This document shows positions 34,939-46,760 of a stretch of 64,000 nucleotides of DNA, one piece after another. Numbering within the stretch: the stretch's first letter is position 1; the number at the start of each line of letters is the position of its first letter. Origin of the DNA: Hygrocybe punicea (lineage: Eukaryota; Basidiomycota; Agaricomycetes; Agaricales; Hygrophoraceae); contig OY744468.1 of assembly GCA_963556145.1 (NCBI GenBank), positions 372,001 through 436,000 on the forward strand, read 5' to 3'. Made by a program: the position numbers and the translations under genes. The notes beneath the pieces were generated by a model, which saw nothing but the letters and a program-made list of their open reading frames with translations, searched no databases and was not told where the DNA came from.

Positions 34939-37460
34939 TTTATTTCATCTTTATGAACATTCAAAGCAGTTATCACAGAAATATGTCGGAACTCCTTCTG
35001 TTTTATTGAAGGTCGAGCAGGTGCATTACTTGTAATATGTGAAGGTAAGAAAGCAATGTCAGCAAGAGTGCAAGCTTTATAATGCATGTTTTCAAGAGCA
35101 GTTCTAAGCTGGGTGTCCCCAGAACTTTGAGTCTTTTGATGCATGTTTTTCCGTAAAATGACAACTATAGTAACTTGGTGCTACAATGCTTTCCCAATTG
35201 AAGCTTCTTGATCCAAGATATAAGTTGATCTACTTCCAACTGTCCTGCTATAGAGAGATGCATTCTCCTGACCAATAGCAGGTGGCAGTTGAGCAAAATC
35301 ACCAGCAAAAATCATATTCATACCTCCAAAAGGTGTTTCAGAATCATTCATGACTCTAGCTAATCTTGCACTAATCCAATACATGTCACGACAAGATAAC
35401 ATAGATACTTCATCAAGAAATATGTACTGGACACCTTGAAGTCTTGACTTCACCTGAGCAAGCAGAATATTTGATAGACGATCATCAGCATTGTCATTTA
35501 TCCACAAACATGTAATGGTATGTTGAACCTCCTAATAGGGAAGCAGCACTTCCTGTTGGTGCAACCACTACAAACCGATGAGACTCACCTCTATTTTCAA
35601 AAAATTTGAAAAGTGCTTTCAATACCTGAGATTTACCAGTCTCACCCATACCACCAATGTACATCTTTAGCTGTTCAGACAGAGGGTTTGAAACATGATT
35701 GGCTACAATGTGGAATGCATGTTCCTGTTCACTGTTAAGCTTGTAATCATGTATAACCTTATCAATGGTGAGCTGACATGTTGGAGATTGATAACTTTTT
35801 TCAAGGTATGATTTATCAACAACCTTGACTTGGTTTGGAACATGTTGTCCTGAAGTTTTGTTCTGTTCACTTCTTACACCTAAGTGTTGTGCATGTTGAT
35901 CCAGTATGTCCTGTCCTTTTTTTTGAACTAATTTTTTCCACTCACTTCCAGTTTGAACAAGCTCTGGGGGTGATGGATCTAAGTCAAGATAATCAGGTAG
36001 ATCATTTGGCATTTCTTCAGTCTAACCAGTCTGAGTTATGATATCTTTCATCATATTCATATCTTGCTGACGTTTCTTTTGATGTTTTCCTGTCTCTTGA
36101 AAAAGATCTTGAATCTCTTCAACTCCTTGGAAGTTGTCACCTCCTGTGAATACATTCATCTCATCATCTGCTGACTGATCAATATCATCATCTGCTGACT
36201 GATCAATATCATCAAAGAATGACTGATCATTTGGTGCCCAACTAGGCATGAGTACAGAGCCCTTATGTAACTGAGCATGAAAATCATCTTGAGCATCCAG
36301 ACATTCATATCTTATGTTGAAATTAGCCATCAACTGTTCTTGCCTTTTGTAAATTGATGTGATGAGAATGTTTCATCCCAACTCTGCTGTTGTAGCTTCA
36401 AGTGAAGGCCAGAATGCCAAGGCTTAAATAAAGTGAGCATTGTTGAACAGTAGTACTCCTGATCACAGTGTGGTAAGGTGGCTCCTAGAAAGTTCGGTAT
36501 CTTAATTTCTGCCACACACTGTGTACCATGTGTTTTGTGAAGAGGGTGACAGGCTAAGAAGGAAAATGTACCAACATCTGTTGTATTGTTTGGTGATGTA
36601 GAAGATGGTAATGTTATATCTGGATCAGACATCAAGCTTTTATCACCAGTTTCTTGATCAAGTTCAAAACTATTACCTTCAACGAGTGGATTTAATGCAT
36701 TATTTTTATGTGTGCTAGCATTATCCTCTTCATTCATATTTTTACATTACTTGGTTGTAAATTTTTTCTGAGAATACCTGCATATCCAATCATAAAGATT
36801 CAGCTTTTCTAGTTCAGCTGGACGGTAAATGTAATCAAAGACTGGTGAGAGACCAATGATTCTACCATGTCAGTGACTTTCTGAGGAATTTCACTGCAGT
36901 TTTCAGAGTTCCATGCACTTTGAGCTTCTTGAACATATGACTGCCAGTAGAAAGGAGAAAATTTGTGATTTGTATAGTGATCAGGATTTCATAAAAGGTA
37001 CATACAGGCCATTGGTGCTCCAATCTCCATCTTGACACTAAGACTGTTAACAATCTTTGTCATAAGTCGACGAGCTTGTTCCCTTCAAGACTCACTACCA
37101 CCAATCATCTTAGAGTTTTTATGGAACATAGCATGAACAGTGTCAAATATTACATGTGTTTTTAAAGAAACCTTTGTAATGTAGTCTGACACATAGAGTA
37201 TAACTGCTTTTATTGCTGTTCCAGACTTGAGACTTGTAACATCTGTGTTACAATGAAACAAATAAGTTACAAGAGGTGTGACTGTATTAATCATAGGCTC
37301 TTGCTTCTTCATGTTCAAAGCACCTGTATCTGGTTCAACTTCTGTTGTATTGCATATTTGACGAGGAAATCGGGCTTTACATTTTCCCCATTTATTATTG
37401 AGACAACCTATGTATTGTTTAGCCTTGTTCAGTGTACCATCCTTATTCTTGTTTGAAGTG
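34939..37460 (-). pseudogene. Helitron N-terminal region and first helicase half
   Basis: Read right to left: a CKARFPR...TG.LNMKKQEP...CNTDVTSLKSGTAIKAV block (37085-37460, helitron-like N-domain), then EIGAPMACMYLLRNPDHYTNHKF (in two parts, 36.85-37.07 kb), an IYRPAELEKLNLYDWI piece (36.76 kb), a YYCSTMLTLFKPW block (36.4 kb) and the helicase start (35.2-36.0 kb). The helicase start has Walker A GGMGETGKSQ (Glu where Thr is usual), APTGSAA, Walker B YIFLDEVSM and IFAGDFAQLPP. Several frame changes (near 36330 and 35505) and a TAG near 36020 show decay. The last residues ...ALNVHKDEIN run into insertion B at 34938/34939. Confidence 0.78.
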
Positions 37461-38149
37461 CAAGGGCTTTGTGCCCACCACCCACCAAGTACACTGCACC
37501 GGGCCCACACCCATTCCTCATGCTCACATGGCATGCATCAATTGACACATGTCCGGTGTCGCGAGGTCAAAGGGCATGCATGTCTGGTGTCGTGAGTGTA
37601 AGACCAGTGGGTTACCCACTATGGGTACAGGTAGGAAAAAAAAGACCCGGCACAAAACCCATACCCATGGTGATGGGTACAGGTATTCATGGGTACAGGT
37701 ATGGGTATTCATGGGTATGGGTATGGGTCCAAAAGTACACAGGGTTACCCGTGCAATACACTAGCAGTGGGAATGGCAGCAGCAGCCGCAATGGCAACAG
37801 CAATGGCAACAGGAGCAGCAGTGGCACCAGCAGTGTGAACAGCAGCAGCAGCAGCAGTAGTGATGGCAATGGCAGCAGCAGCGGGACCGGGGCCGGGAAT
37901 AGTAGCAGCAGCCGTGGAGGTGGTGGCAGCAATGGAACAGGTGGGGGCTGGAGGACAAGTTACAAGTGATATGAGATGAGGGTGGGGAATCCCCCCACCA
38001 TCCTTATTTTATTTTGTATCTACGTAGAATACATAAATGACTTGCCACTTACCTGGCCTGAAAGTCAGAATGTGTGTATCACATGACAATCAACAAAGCA
38101 TGTCTACACATGACACGTCACATGTGTGTGATGTCACATCATGCTGGGC
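37461..38149. repeat. GGGTA-rich and GCA-rich low-complexity insertion
   Basis: Helitron homology stops near 37460. The following DNA has ATGGGTACAGGT-type repeats (37610-37745) and then a (GCA/GGC) simple-sequence run (37765-37950) that encodes Ser/Asn/Gly or Leu-rich shadows in all frames. No gene. It may be a relative of the small GGGTA element at 21.2 kb. Confidence 0.55.
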
Positions 38150-38157
38150 GCCCAGTG

Positions 38158-41100
38158 CACCTGACCTTCCCACACTACAAGCCTTATAATAGTGGTTGAA
38201 CACATGTCTCAACCACTATGATAAGGCTCTGAAGTCTTAAAACCGCGATCCGGCCATAAATCAGTCTCCACTCTAGCCTCAGTATATAAGTCTTATTAGT
38301 AGTTATTAGTAGCATATACTAGTAATGTAGTAGTGTCCTAAATACGGCAATAACCCGTTTCGGGAACGTCAGGTCCGGTCAGGAACAAGGGCGCTGATGG
38401 GCTCAGGCTTTCCCGTCACCATTGCCATGGCCCCGCCCATCACTCACAGGCATACGCGTTCGTTGTCATTGACGTTGTGCACAACAACTTCACTATCCCG
38501 CCGTCTTTTCTTGTGGAATTTTTTACATGTCATAGATATATTCTTATAAATACTGTATATAGACTAATATACATGAAAATAAAAGAAATAACAGAGAAAT
38601 AAAAGAAATAAAAAATAATGATACATGGGGCCCCACCGACGAATGGGTGGGTACTCACCTTCACAGAGGCACCGGACTGGGTCTGGAATTGATAGCAAAG
38701 GGTGGTGGAGGGTGGGTGATGGGAGGGAGGGATGCTGGGGGCTGGGGAAGGGTGCATGGAGAGGGGGGTGGTGATGGGTGGTGAGGAAAGGTCCGGGAAG
38801 TGAGGCGGTTGGGGGAAATGGAGAGGGGATGGATTGGGGAGGGCTCCTGGCCCAGAACGAGCGGCAGGAAGGGGTAAGTACATGGGGAAAAAGCAGGAGG
38901 GGGATGGGTACTCACCTGTACCACTAAGGCCCCCCATGGTCCCCTTGCATTCCATCATTGATAAAAACAATGGGGACGTCATCTACGACGTCCCCATGGT
39001 CCCTGTCGTGGGTTTCATCATCCAGATTGGTCCCGTGATATCTCAACAACACCGCCGCCGTTAACCACACCATCACCAGTGGCAACTCTCCACAACGCCC
39101 TCATTGTCTTCATTGCTGTGCGCCTGGTCCGCTGCCACTGGTTTCGACGTTTGAGGCCTTTGGTTGAAAAAGTCGGGCACACTCCTGCGTGGCTTTGAGG
39201 ACGTCTGGGGTGGTGGTCTCTGTGCCAATCGTCGCTGTCATCGTCCTCCTCCTCATTTCCATCGTTGTTGAGGTGGTGGGGAGTGAGAATGTGGCAGGAG
39301 GCAAGTTGGGAGGCAGGCATGTGGTAGTAAAAGGCAAGTGAACAGTCACACACCTTTTCGGCTTTTACCACCACCATCCCCCATTCTGCTGCGCTCCCAC
39401 TCCCCACCACCTCAACACCAACAGAAACGAGGACGATGAGGACAACAGCAATGATTCACACAGAGACCATCACCCCGGACGTCCTCAAAGCCATGCAGGA
39501 GCGCGCCCAACCTTTTCAACCAATGGCCTCGAACGTCGAAACCAGCGGCAGCGGACTGGGCGCACAGCGACAAAGACGACAAGGGCGATGTGGAGAGTTG
39601 CCCACAATGAAGGCATCGTCAACATCATCATCATTGTCAAGATATCAGAACTGCCATCGCCTCTGCCACCATCCTCACGCAACTTGACGGCGGGACCAAT
39701 CTGGACAGCAAAACCCACTACGGGGACCATGGGGACGTCATATATGACGTCCCCATTGTTTTTATCAATGATGGAATGCAAAGGGGGCCATGGGGGGCCT
39801 TAGTGGTACAGGTGAGTACCCATCCCCCTCCTGCTTTTTCCCCATGTACNNNNNNNNNNNNNNNNNNNNNNNNNNNNNNNNNNNNNNNNNNNNNNNNNNN
39901 NNNNNNNNNNNNNNNNNNNNNNNNNNNNNNNNNNNNNNNNNNNNNNNNNCCTCCTCATTTCCATCGTTGTTGAGGTGGTGGGGAGTGAGAATGTGGCAGG
40001 AGGCAAGTTGGGAGGCAGGCATGTGGTAGTAAAAGGCAAGTGAACAGTCACACACCTTTTCGGCTTTTACCACCACCATCCCCCATTCTGCTGCGCTCCC
40101 ACTCCCCACCACCTCAACACCAACAGAAACGAGGACGATGAGGACAACAGCAATGATTCACACAGAGACCATCACCCCGGACGTCCTCAAAGCCATGCAG
40201 GAGCGCGCCCAACCTTTTCAACCAATGGCCTCGAACGTCGAAACCAGCGGCAGCGGACTGGGCGCACAGCGACAAAGACGACAAGGGCGATGTGGAGAGT
40301 TGCCCACAATGAAGGCATCGTCAACATCATCATCATTGTCAAGATATCAGAACTGCCATCGCCTCTGCCACCATCCTCACGCAACTTGACGGCGGGACCA
40401 ATCTGGACAGCAAAACCCACTACGGGGACCATGGGGACGTCATATATGACGTCCCCATTGTTTTTATCAATGATGGAATGCAAAGGGGGCCATGGGGGGC
40501 CTTAGTGGTACAGGTGAGTACCCATCCCCCTCCTGCTTTTTCCCCATGTACTTACCCCTTCCTGCCGCTCGTTCTGGGCCAGGAGCCCTCCCCAATCCAT
40601 CCCCTCTCCATTTCCCCCAACTGCCTCACTTCCCGGACCTTTCCTCACCACCCATCACCACCCCCCTCTCCATGCACCCTTCCCCAGCCCCCAGCGTCCC
40701 TCCCTCCCATCACCCACCCTCCACCACCCTTTGCTATCAATTCCAGACCCAGTCCGGTGCCTCTGTGAAGGTGAGTACCCACCCATTCGTCGGTGGGGCC
40801 CCATGTATCATTATTTTTTATTTCTTTTATTTCTCTGTTATTTCTTTTATTTTCATGTATATTAGTCTATATACAGTATTTATAAGAATATATCTATGAC
40901 ATGTAAAAAATTCCACAAGAAAAGACGGCGGGATAGTGAAGTTGTTGTGCACAACGTCAATGACAACGAACGCGTATGCCTGTGAGTGATGGGCGGGGCC
41001 ATGGCAATGGTGATGGGAAAGCCTGAGCCCATCAGCGCCCTTGTTCCTAACCGGACCTGACGTTCCCGAAACGGGTTATTGCCGTATTTAGGACACTACT

Positions 41101-41271
41101 ACATTACTAGTATATGCTACTAATAACTACTAATAACACTTATATACTGAGGCTAGGGTGGAGACTGATTTATGGCTGGATCACGGTTTTAAGACTTTAG
41201 AGCCTTATAATAGTGGTTGAGACACGTGTTCAACCACTATTATAAGGCTTATAGTGTGGGAAGGTCAGGTG
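38158..41271. mobile_element. Giant foldback element, 8-bp target duplication, arms ~1.1-1.2 kb
   Basis: Ends CACCTGACC...GGTCAGGTG, flanked by GCCCAGTG at 38150-38157 and 41272-41279. The left arm (38158-39285) is inversely repeated by 40101-41271 nearly throughout, leaving only ~110 bp of centre. Subterminal hairpins of TATAATAGTGGTTGA type lie at both ends, and a palindrome around GGGGACGTCATATATGACGT occurs in each arm. There is no transposase. The 8-bp duplication fits hAT or KDZ-type mobilisation. The assembled length is inflated by the duplication described separately. Confidence 0.8.
39248..40551. other. Assembly gap (39850-39949) flanked by an identical 602-bp direct duplication
   Basis: 39248-39849 and 39950-40551 appear identical and are separated by exactly 100 N. 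The repeated segment covers the centre and first part of the right arm of the foldback. Overlapping contig ends joined by a default-size gap would produce this, so the extra copy is probably an artefact of assembling a long palindrome. Confidence 0.85.
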
Positions 41272-42440
41272 GCCCAGTGGTGTCACATCCCATATTGTGA
41301 CACATGTGTGACATAGTCAACACAACGCATTGGGTCACATGAACAAATAACTACAAGATCAAATAACTACAAGCCCATCAAATGCGGTTGAAATTTTCAT
41401 CTTACCTCACTACCACCACTGCCACCTTTGATAACACAACAGGATCTTTGGTTGTTGTACCGGGCAACAACCAGAGATTCTGGAGTGTTATTGGCATGAC
41501 TGGTATGTGATTTCATTTGGATTTGCTGTTTAGTTCACGGGCTACTCTATTTGCTGTTGCTTTTTTTGCAGTCAGTTATTGTCTTTGTCATGTTTGCATT
41601 CAGATAAGGGATTTTTGTTAGCTGATTACTAACAATACTCTGTTCAAGGATTACTTTTTAGTGAATATTGTGGTATCTCTGCATGCCCAACCATCGGTGG
41701 TGGGTCCTCAGCAATGAGCGCTTGCCACCATGGGTCTTCGATTAGGAATTCAGGGAGGGTGAATCCACCTGAGTTCCTGGCTGGGCAACCTACTTGTAGT
41801 GGGCCTGGTGGCATCAACAAGAATTTATTGGGTAAGTCTCATTTTCATTATTAATCCTTGTATTATTGACATTGCATCAACAGGTGATGTATTTTGCTTG
41901 TCTCAATTTCTTGTGTTGTCTTTTGTTTGTATTTTCATGGTTTGTTTGTTCTGTGTTCGCAAAAATTTTGACATTACTTCTCTTGTCAATCAGTCTTGAT
42001 CAAGAATGAGAAGAGCTCCTCCTTTGAGATTGAGACTGAATGACTTTTCTTTGCAACTGTATTTTCTGTGAAGTGCTCTTTTTACACTTAAATGTGTTAT
42101 TTCACATTGTTATACTTTAGTGGATGTAATGTACATCACTAGTGGCCATCTGTCAGTATTTATTGATTTTTATCGCTGCTAACCCTAACCCTAAGTCCCT
42201 GGGAGGACATTTGGAGGTGCACAAATATGATCTTCAGATATCTTCTCAAGATGAAAATATGTGAGTACATAGAAGAATATTACTTGATTGTACCAGCCAC
42301 TTTTCATGTAATTGGTTGTCTTGAAATTGGAGCATGTGACCAGACAAGATAAATAATCTCTCAGATTGCTCAGTCATACCTATTGGCTAGGTGAAATGAC
42401 CACCCACCTCTGTGAAAACCAGCTTGTGCTGGTTGATTAA
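41272..42440. other. Spacer, possible unrecognised exons; short telomere-like motif
   Basis: Short open exons with plausible splice donors (41368-41500, 41645-41830) occur, but no start-to-stop model or known domain could be supported. A (TAACCC)-type word spans 42179-42194, only two and a half units, too short to call a telomere. Confidence 0.35.
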
Positions 42441-42930
42441 TTTATGTTAACTGGCCAGCCAATGCATCAGCCAACCCATCTCTGCTGGCCAACCACATTT
42501 TTCTGCTAGTCAACCAATGCCTGATGGCCAGGTAAAATATCCCTGCTGGTTTGCTGGCCAATGCCTGATAGGGAGCCGATATGGTTGGTCAACTCATGCT
42601 TGATGGCAAGCCCATATATGCCAGTGGGTCGGCCAACCCATGCCAGATGGCCAGCCAATATAACCCAATGGGTCGGCCAACTCAGGACTGATGGCCAGCC
42701 AATAGATCCAGTGGGTCAGCCAACCCAGGCTTCCTGGCCAGCCAAATATGCAAGTAGGTCGGCCAACCCATGCCAGATGGCTAGCCAATATATGGCAGAG
42801 GGTTGGCCAACCCACATCTGATGGGCAGCCAATATATGGCAGACAGTCAGCCAACCCATGTCTGATAGGCAGCCAATATATTCCAACAGGTCGGCCAACC
42901 CATGCCTGATGGGTAGCCAATATATGGCAT
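42440..42930. repeat. Minisatellite, ~45-bp unit
   Basis: About ten degenerate tandem copies of a unit like GGTCGGCCAACCCATGCCAG followed by ATGGCCAGCCAATATA. It is open on both strands because the period is near 45 bp. Non-coding repeat; the long Trp/Pro-rich frames across it are shadows. Confidence 0.85.
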
Positions 42931-42934
42931 AGTG

Positions 42935-43100
42935 ATGCCGAAGTTCGGTTCGGAACCGATCCAAACCCGGTTTGAACCACGAACCGAACCGGAAGTTCGG
43001 TTCTGGTTCAGCCATTTGGCTGAACCAAACCACTGGCTCAGTTTGCAGTTCTGGCACTGACATGCGGTTCAAACCATGTTCAAACGTGGTTCAAACTGTG
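42935..43100. repeat. GGTTC/GAACC palindromic cluster
   Basis: Dense alternating GGTTCGG, CGAACC, GGTTCAAAC and GTTTGAACC words on both strands give strong hairpin potential. No gene. Confidence 0.7.
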
Positions 43101-43384
43101 AACCGTAATATATATTTACCTATGTAGATACTCATTTAGATACTCAACTTTTTGCATTTTTTTGTATGCAGTCGCATGAACATAGGTCATGTGACCTTAA
43201 ACATACCGTGTGAGACTTCAATTTCGACTCAACACTAACATTACTCAACAACCACGGTAAGTAATGGCTTCATTTCATAATTTACTGACATTTTCTTACA
43301 TAGAACAGCCTCCCGTGGCCCACCTTGACCGCATCAAGGTGCCCACGGTCAACTCCACCCAACAACCTCCCTCGTGTTGGAATG

Positions 43385-43645
43385 CGAGTCGGAGTGAATC
43401 AATGGCAGCAGTGGCAGCAGCAGCAACGGCAGTGGCAACACCACCAATGCCACCACCCCGATGACAACGACAATGAAGATGACAATGATGACAATGACGA
43501 CAACGACAACGACGATGGCCAAATGACCCCCAGCGACAGCAACTGCAACAGCAGCAGCAGCAACCGCAACCACAACAGCAACAGCAGCAGCAGCAGTGGC
43601 AATGGCAATGGCAACAACAGTGGCAACAGCAACAGCAACAGCAGC

Positions 43646-43683
<38 letters not shown>

Positions 43684-43945
43684 CAATGGCAGCAGCAGCA
43701 GCAATGCCGGCAGCAGCAGTAGCAGAGCAACACCGGCGGCAGCAGCAACCTGCTGCCTCCAATGCAGATGATCGCAACCACTGCTGCCTCCACCACGACT
43801 TACAACACCAACACCAACACCAACACAACGATGACGACATCGTCATCGTCATCCCCCCAATGGACACCAACAGCCCAACCAACGATGGCCCCACATCCAA
43901 TGACGATGGCAATGAGGATGGCCCCCCATCTATCTCATGAGGGTG
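43385..43945. repeat. CAG/CAA-type simple-sequence tract
   Basis: Long imperfect (CAG)n, (CAA)n and (ACCAAC)n runs. All frames are open by composition (poly-Ser/Asn/Gly on one strand, poly-Leu/Ala/Cys on the other), so the 100-190 codon frames here are not evidence of genes. Confidence 0.8.
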
Positions 43946-44370
43946 ACAACCGCATCTGGCCCGCTGTCATGACCCCAAGTGTTTTTGGGTGTAATGTCAT
44001 GGGTTTACCATCAGACCACGGACTTAGATATTTGAGTGCAACACTATGGATGCACACCTACACTCATTAGTACCCATTCTATGCCTTACCACATTACACA
44101 TGCTAGTGAACAGACACAAATAGCATATATGCTTACCTTTATAACATTTATTATGGCTTCACTAGTAATGCCCAGACCTAGCTGTTTATGTATGGTGCAC
44201 AGAGGCACATCCCCCACTCATTAGTATTTATTATATATTTCTCTGTATTGCGCGTGCATGGAGACAAGCCCAACTAGCATTCTTACCTGTATTAGCAGTA
44301 ATGAATTGATTACAAATCTTGTTTACTTGTATTGATCAAAAGCGGCTCAGCTGGAGATGATTAGATAACA
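43946..44370. other. Spacer before the LTR
   Basis: No supported gene or named repeat. Confidence 0.4.
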
Positions 44371-45327
44371 TGTGAACAAGAGGATGATAAGATAATGATA
44401 AGATAGGATGCATCAGAGAGTGATTGTGATAGTCTGCTTACATAAAGACAATGGTCTATTGTTCTGAGCAGTCCTTTGTTCTAAACAGTCCAAATGGAGA
44501 TAGAGCCCATTGTTCACAGCCTCTTTGATGCCATCCATTGTTCTCATGACTCAGTCCTATTGTTCTCACTTTCCCATTGTTCTCAGTCCCCCATTGTTCT
44601 CCAACAGTATAAATAGGGCCCCCAAATTCCAGTAGTCAGTAGGATTTCCCCCCTCACCACTCAGTAGTCACTCTCAGTTGGGTTCACACAGTGTGGTCCC
44701 TCATTCTCTTAGTACTAGTAGTTACTCATTGTAGTAGCTAGTGCTTGCAATCCAGTCTAGTTCACTCTTATTCTATCATTCTCTGAGTTCCCCTTGTTAT
44801 CAAGGAGAATTCACCCAGTTCACTCAGTCCAATCAATTCATTAGTCAGCATTAGTCAGCTAGATACACTTCTAAGGTTAAGGTTTCATCCTAAACAAAAC
44901 AGAGTATTCAAAAGGTATTAAAGATATCCCTGAACTAGTAGCCAATGTGCGTTTGAAGCTCCAGATTTAAGTCAGATATTATGATACCCAGAGATACTCT
45001 TGATTGAATAGGCCCTGTAGCCAAAACAGTTCATATTCAGCTGGTGAATATTGTTATCAGTATTCATTAGTTCATATTTTTATATTCCAGTAGTGAATAT
45101 TAGTATTTTCAGTACATCACACACCCAATTGCTATTCATACCCACTCAAAGTCTCAATTCTTAATTGAAGAGACCTCACTATTACATTCTATTGATTCAT
45201 ATAGTACATATACCCACAAACCCCTTCCTGATAGGTTATTTAAATATTAGAAACCCACAAACAACAAGAAGGTACCTGAACAAAGTCAACTCCGGTAATT
45301 CTTGATGAAACAAACATTCACATAACA
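44371..45327 (+). repeat. Probable 5' LTR of the Gypsy element, with TATA box
   Basis: Assigned from context: a TG...CA-bounded segment immediately before a primer-binding-type sequence (TGGAGCCCACCGCGACGG, from 45332) and the gag ORF. A TATAAATA box lies at 44608-44615. The 5' border is a guess because no 3' LTR is present in this window for comparison. Confidence 0.5.
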
Positions 45328-45331
45328 AAAT

Positions 45332-45349
45332 TGGAGCCCACCGCGACGG
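45332..45349 (+). promoter_or_regulatory. Putative primer-binding site
   Basis: Begins TGG, complementary to a tRNA CCA end, a few bases after the proposed LTR end. Which tRNA it matches was not determined. Confidence 0.45.
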
Positions 45350-45395
45350 GTTTTAAATTTAAATAACCCAAGCATTTCTATACCTCTAATACACA

Positions 45396-46760
45396 ATGTC
45401 CACAAGCACCAGTACTCGTACCCCAGACATGATGCCCCTACTAGGGCAGAAGTCTGCCCCAGCTAAATTCAAAGGAAGCTATGAAGAAGTCAAGAGATTC
45501 TTAAGGCATTACAATCAAATGTGCAAATCCTATGCTGTTAATGATAAAGAGAAATGTGAAAGGATTGTAGATTACTGCTCCACCAAAGTTGTCAAGCTCA
45601 TTGAAGCCCTGGAGAGTTACATATCCCAGGACTGGAATACTCTTGAGAAAGATATTACTCGCCACTTTGATGCTGCCCTAAAGGAAACAAGATACATTGT
45701 TAGAGATCTCATGACCCTTGCACGCATTTGGAAACTTAAGCAGATCAGAAGTCTCACCAAGTGGAAGCAATATGAACACAGGTTCATTACTATTGCAGGA
45801 TGGTTAGAGAGCAAGAAGAAGATCTCTGCAGATGAAAAGGCTGCATACTTCTGGCATGGAATCAACAAGAACCTCAGACATATCATTGAGACACGTCTCA
45901 ACACTGGATCAACACCTTTAGATGTCACATCTCCATTCCCTATAAAAGATGTCATTAAGGTTGCAGAAACTCTATTTGAAAGGAATCGGTTTGACATGAA
46001 CCTAGCAGATTCAGATTCAGATGTACCAGGAAGACTAGACAACTCTGTTTCAGAAGACTCTGATACAGATGATTCATCAGAGTATGATACAGATAGTAAC
46101 TATGAAGCCTGTATCAAGAGGAAGAAAGCTATCAAGAAGAAGAAGGCATTCAAATCTAAGGCATATGATTCAGATGATGAACTCTTTAAGAAGGCAGTAA
46201 GGAAAGAGGCTGAGAAGAAAGATAATGGCAAGAAGGGGATAGACAGGAAGTCTACCTCCACATCATCATCACACCAGAATGAAGTAGAGTCTTTAATCAA
46301 ACAAATGGGAAAGCTCTCATTGGATGATATTAAGTATGGACTAGCATACTATAGAGCCTTGAAGCTAGACCCAGACATTGCTCACTGTATTAGCCCACCT
46401 GAGCTGAAACAACCTCAGCAAAGGCAAGCACAGTCACAGCAAACACAAAGACCTCCCTTCAAAATCTCAGCTGCCAATAGTGTTGGCCTTCCACCAAACC
46501 CTTCTACTAGTTCATTTACTCCTACCAATTCATTTACTCCTCCCAATGAACCAAGAGGACCCATGACTTGCTATGGTTGTGGAGGACAAGGACATGGAAT
46601 GCAGTCATGTTTCCAGATCAATGAATTACTCAAGACAGGCAAGATAACCAAAGATGGTCTTGGAAGGATTGTTTATCTAGATGGCTCAATAATTCGCAGA
46701 AATATGGGTGAGACATTTGTACAAGCAATTGATAGACATGTAGCTGGAAGAAGATTTTGA
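45396..46760 (+). CDS. gag: Gag protein of Ty3/Gypsy-like retrotransposon
   Basis: Uninterrupted 454-residue ORF. The N-terminal half is the helical capsid-like region of fungal Gypsy Gag (FKGSYEEVKRFLRHY..., a W-rich core, YIVRDLMTLAR). Then come an acidic/Ser stretch, a Lys-rich region, a Gln/Pro segment, and one zinc knuckle CYGCGGQGHGMQSC (CX2CX4HX4C) near residues 388-401 for RNA packaging. The next ORF overlaps its last codons in the +1 frame (open from 46744), implying +1 frameshift expression of the protease. It is intact, so the element was recently active or is under weak decay. Confidence 0.88.
   Translation: MSTSTSTRTPDMMPLLGQKSAPAKFKGSYEEVKRFLRHYNQMCKSYAVNDKEKCERIVDYCSTKVVKLIEALESYISQDWNTLEKDITRHFDAALKETRYIVRDLMTLARIWKLKQIRSLTKWKQYEHRFITIAGWLESKKKISADEKAAYFWHGINKNLRHIIETRLNTGSTPLDVTSPFPIKDVIKVAETLFERNRFDMNLADSDSDVPGRLDNSVSEDSDTDDSSEYDTDSNYEACIKRKKAIKKKKAFKSKAYDSDDELFKKAVRKEAEKKDNGKKGIDRKSTSTSSSHQNEVESLIKQMGKLSLDDIKYGLAYYRALKLDPDIAHCISPPELKQPQQRQAQSQQTQRPPFKISAANSVGLPPNPSTSSFTPTNSFTPPNEPRGPMTCYGCGGQGHGMQSCFQINELLKTGKITKDGLGRIVYLDGSIIRRNMGETFVQAIDRHVAGRRF

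Larger units (their letters stand above)
22761..37460 (-). mobile_element. Helitron A, decayed and split by a 10.3-kb insertion
   Basis: Rolling-circle (Helitron) element read right to left: the helitron-like N-domain and first helicase half at 37.46-34.94 kb, then the second helicase half and protease-like tail at 24.64-22.82 kb. The reading frame rejoins if 24640-34938 is removed. A candidate 3' end reads CTAG at 22761-22764, with a GCCAT...AATGGC hairpin just upstream on the minus strand, resembling the hairpin at the end of insertion B. The 5' end was not found; homology stops near 37460 at a GGGTA/CAG-rich insertion. Confidence 0.7.

Noticed and set aside
37469..37969. 166-codon frame with Ser/Gly/Asn tail
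   Set aside because: Spans GGGTA repeats and a simple-sequence run; composition alone explains the open frame.
38530..40899. Pro-rich and Met-rich frames in the foldback arms
   Set aside because: Mirrored in both arms, low complexity, interrupted by the gap; no known protein.
42179..42194. Telomere-like TAACCC repeat
   Set aside because: Only two to three units inside ordinary sequence; insufficient for an interstitial telomere.
43296..43940. Overlapping 100-190 codon frames rich in Cys, Leu, Ala or Ser/Asn
   Set aside because: All are reading-frame shadows of imperfect CAG/CAA simple repeats; no domain, splice or start support.
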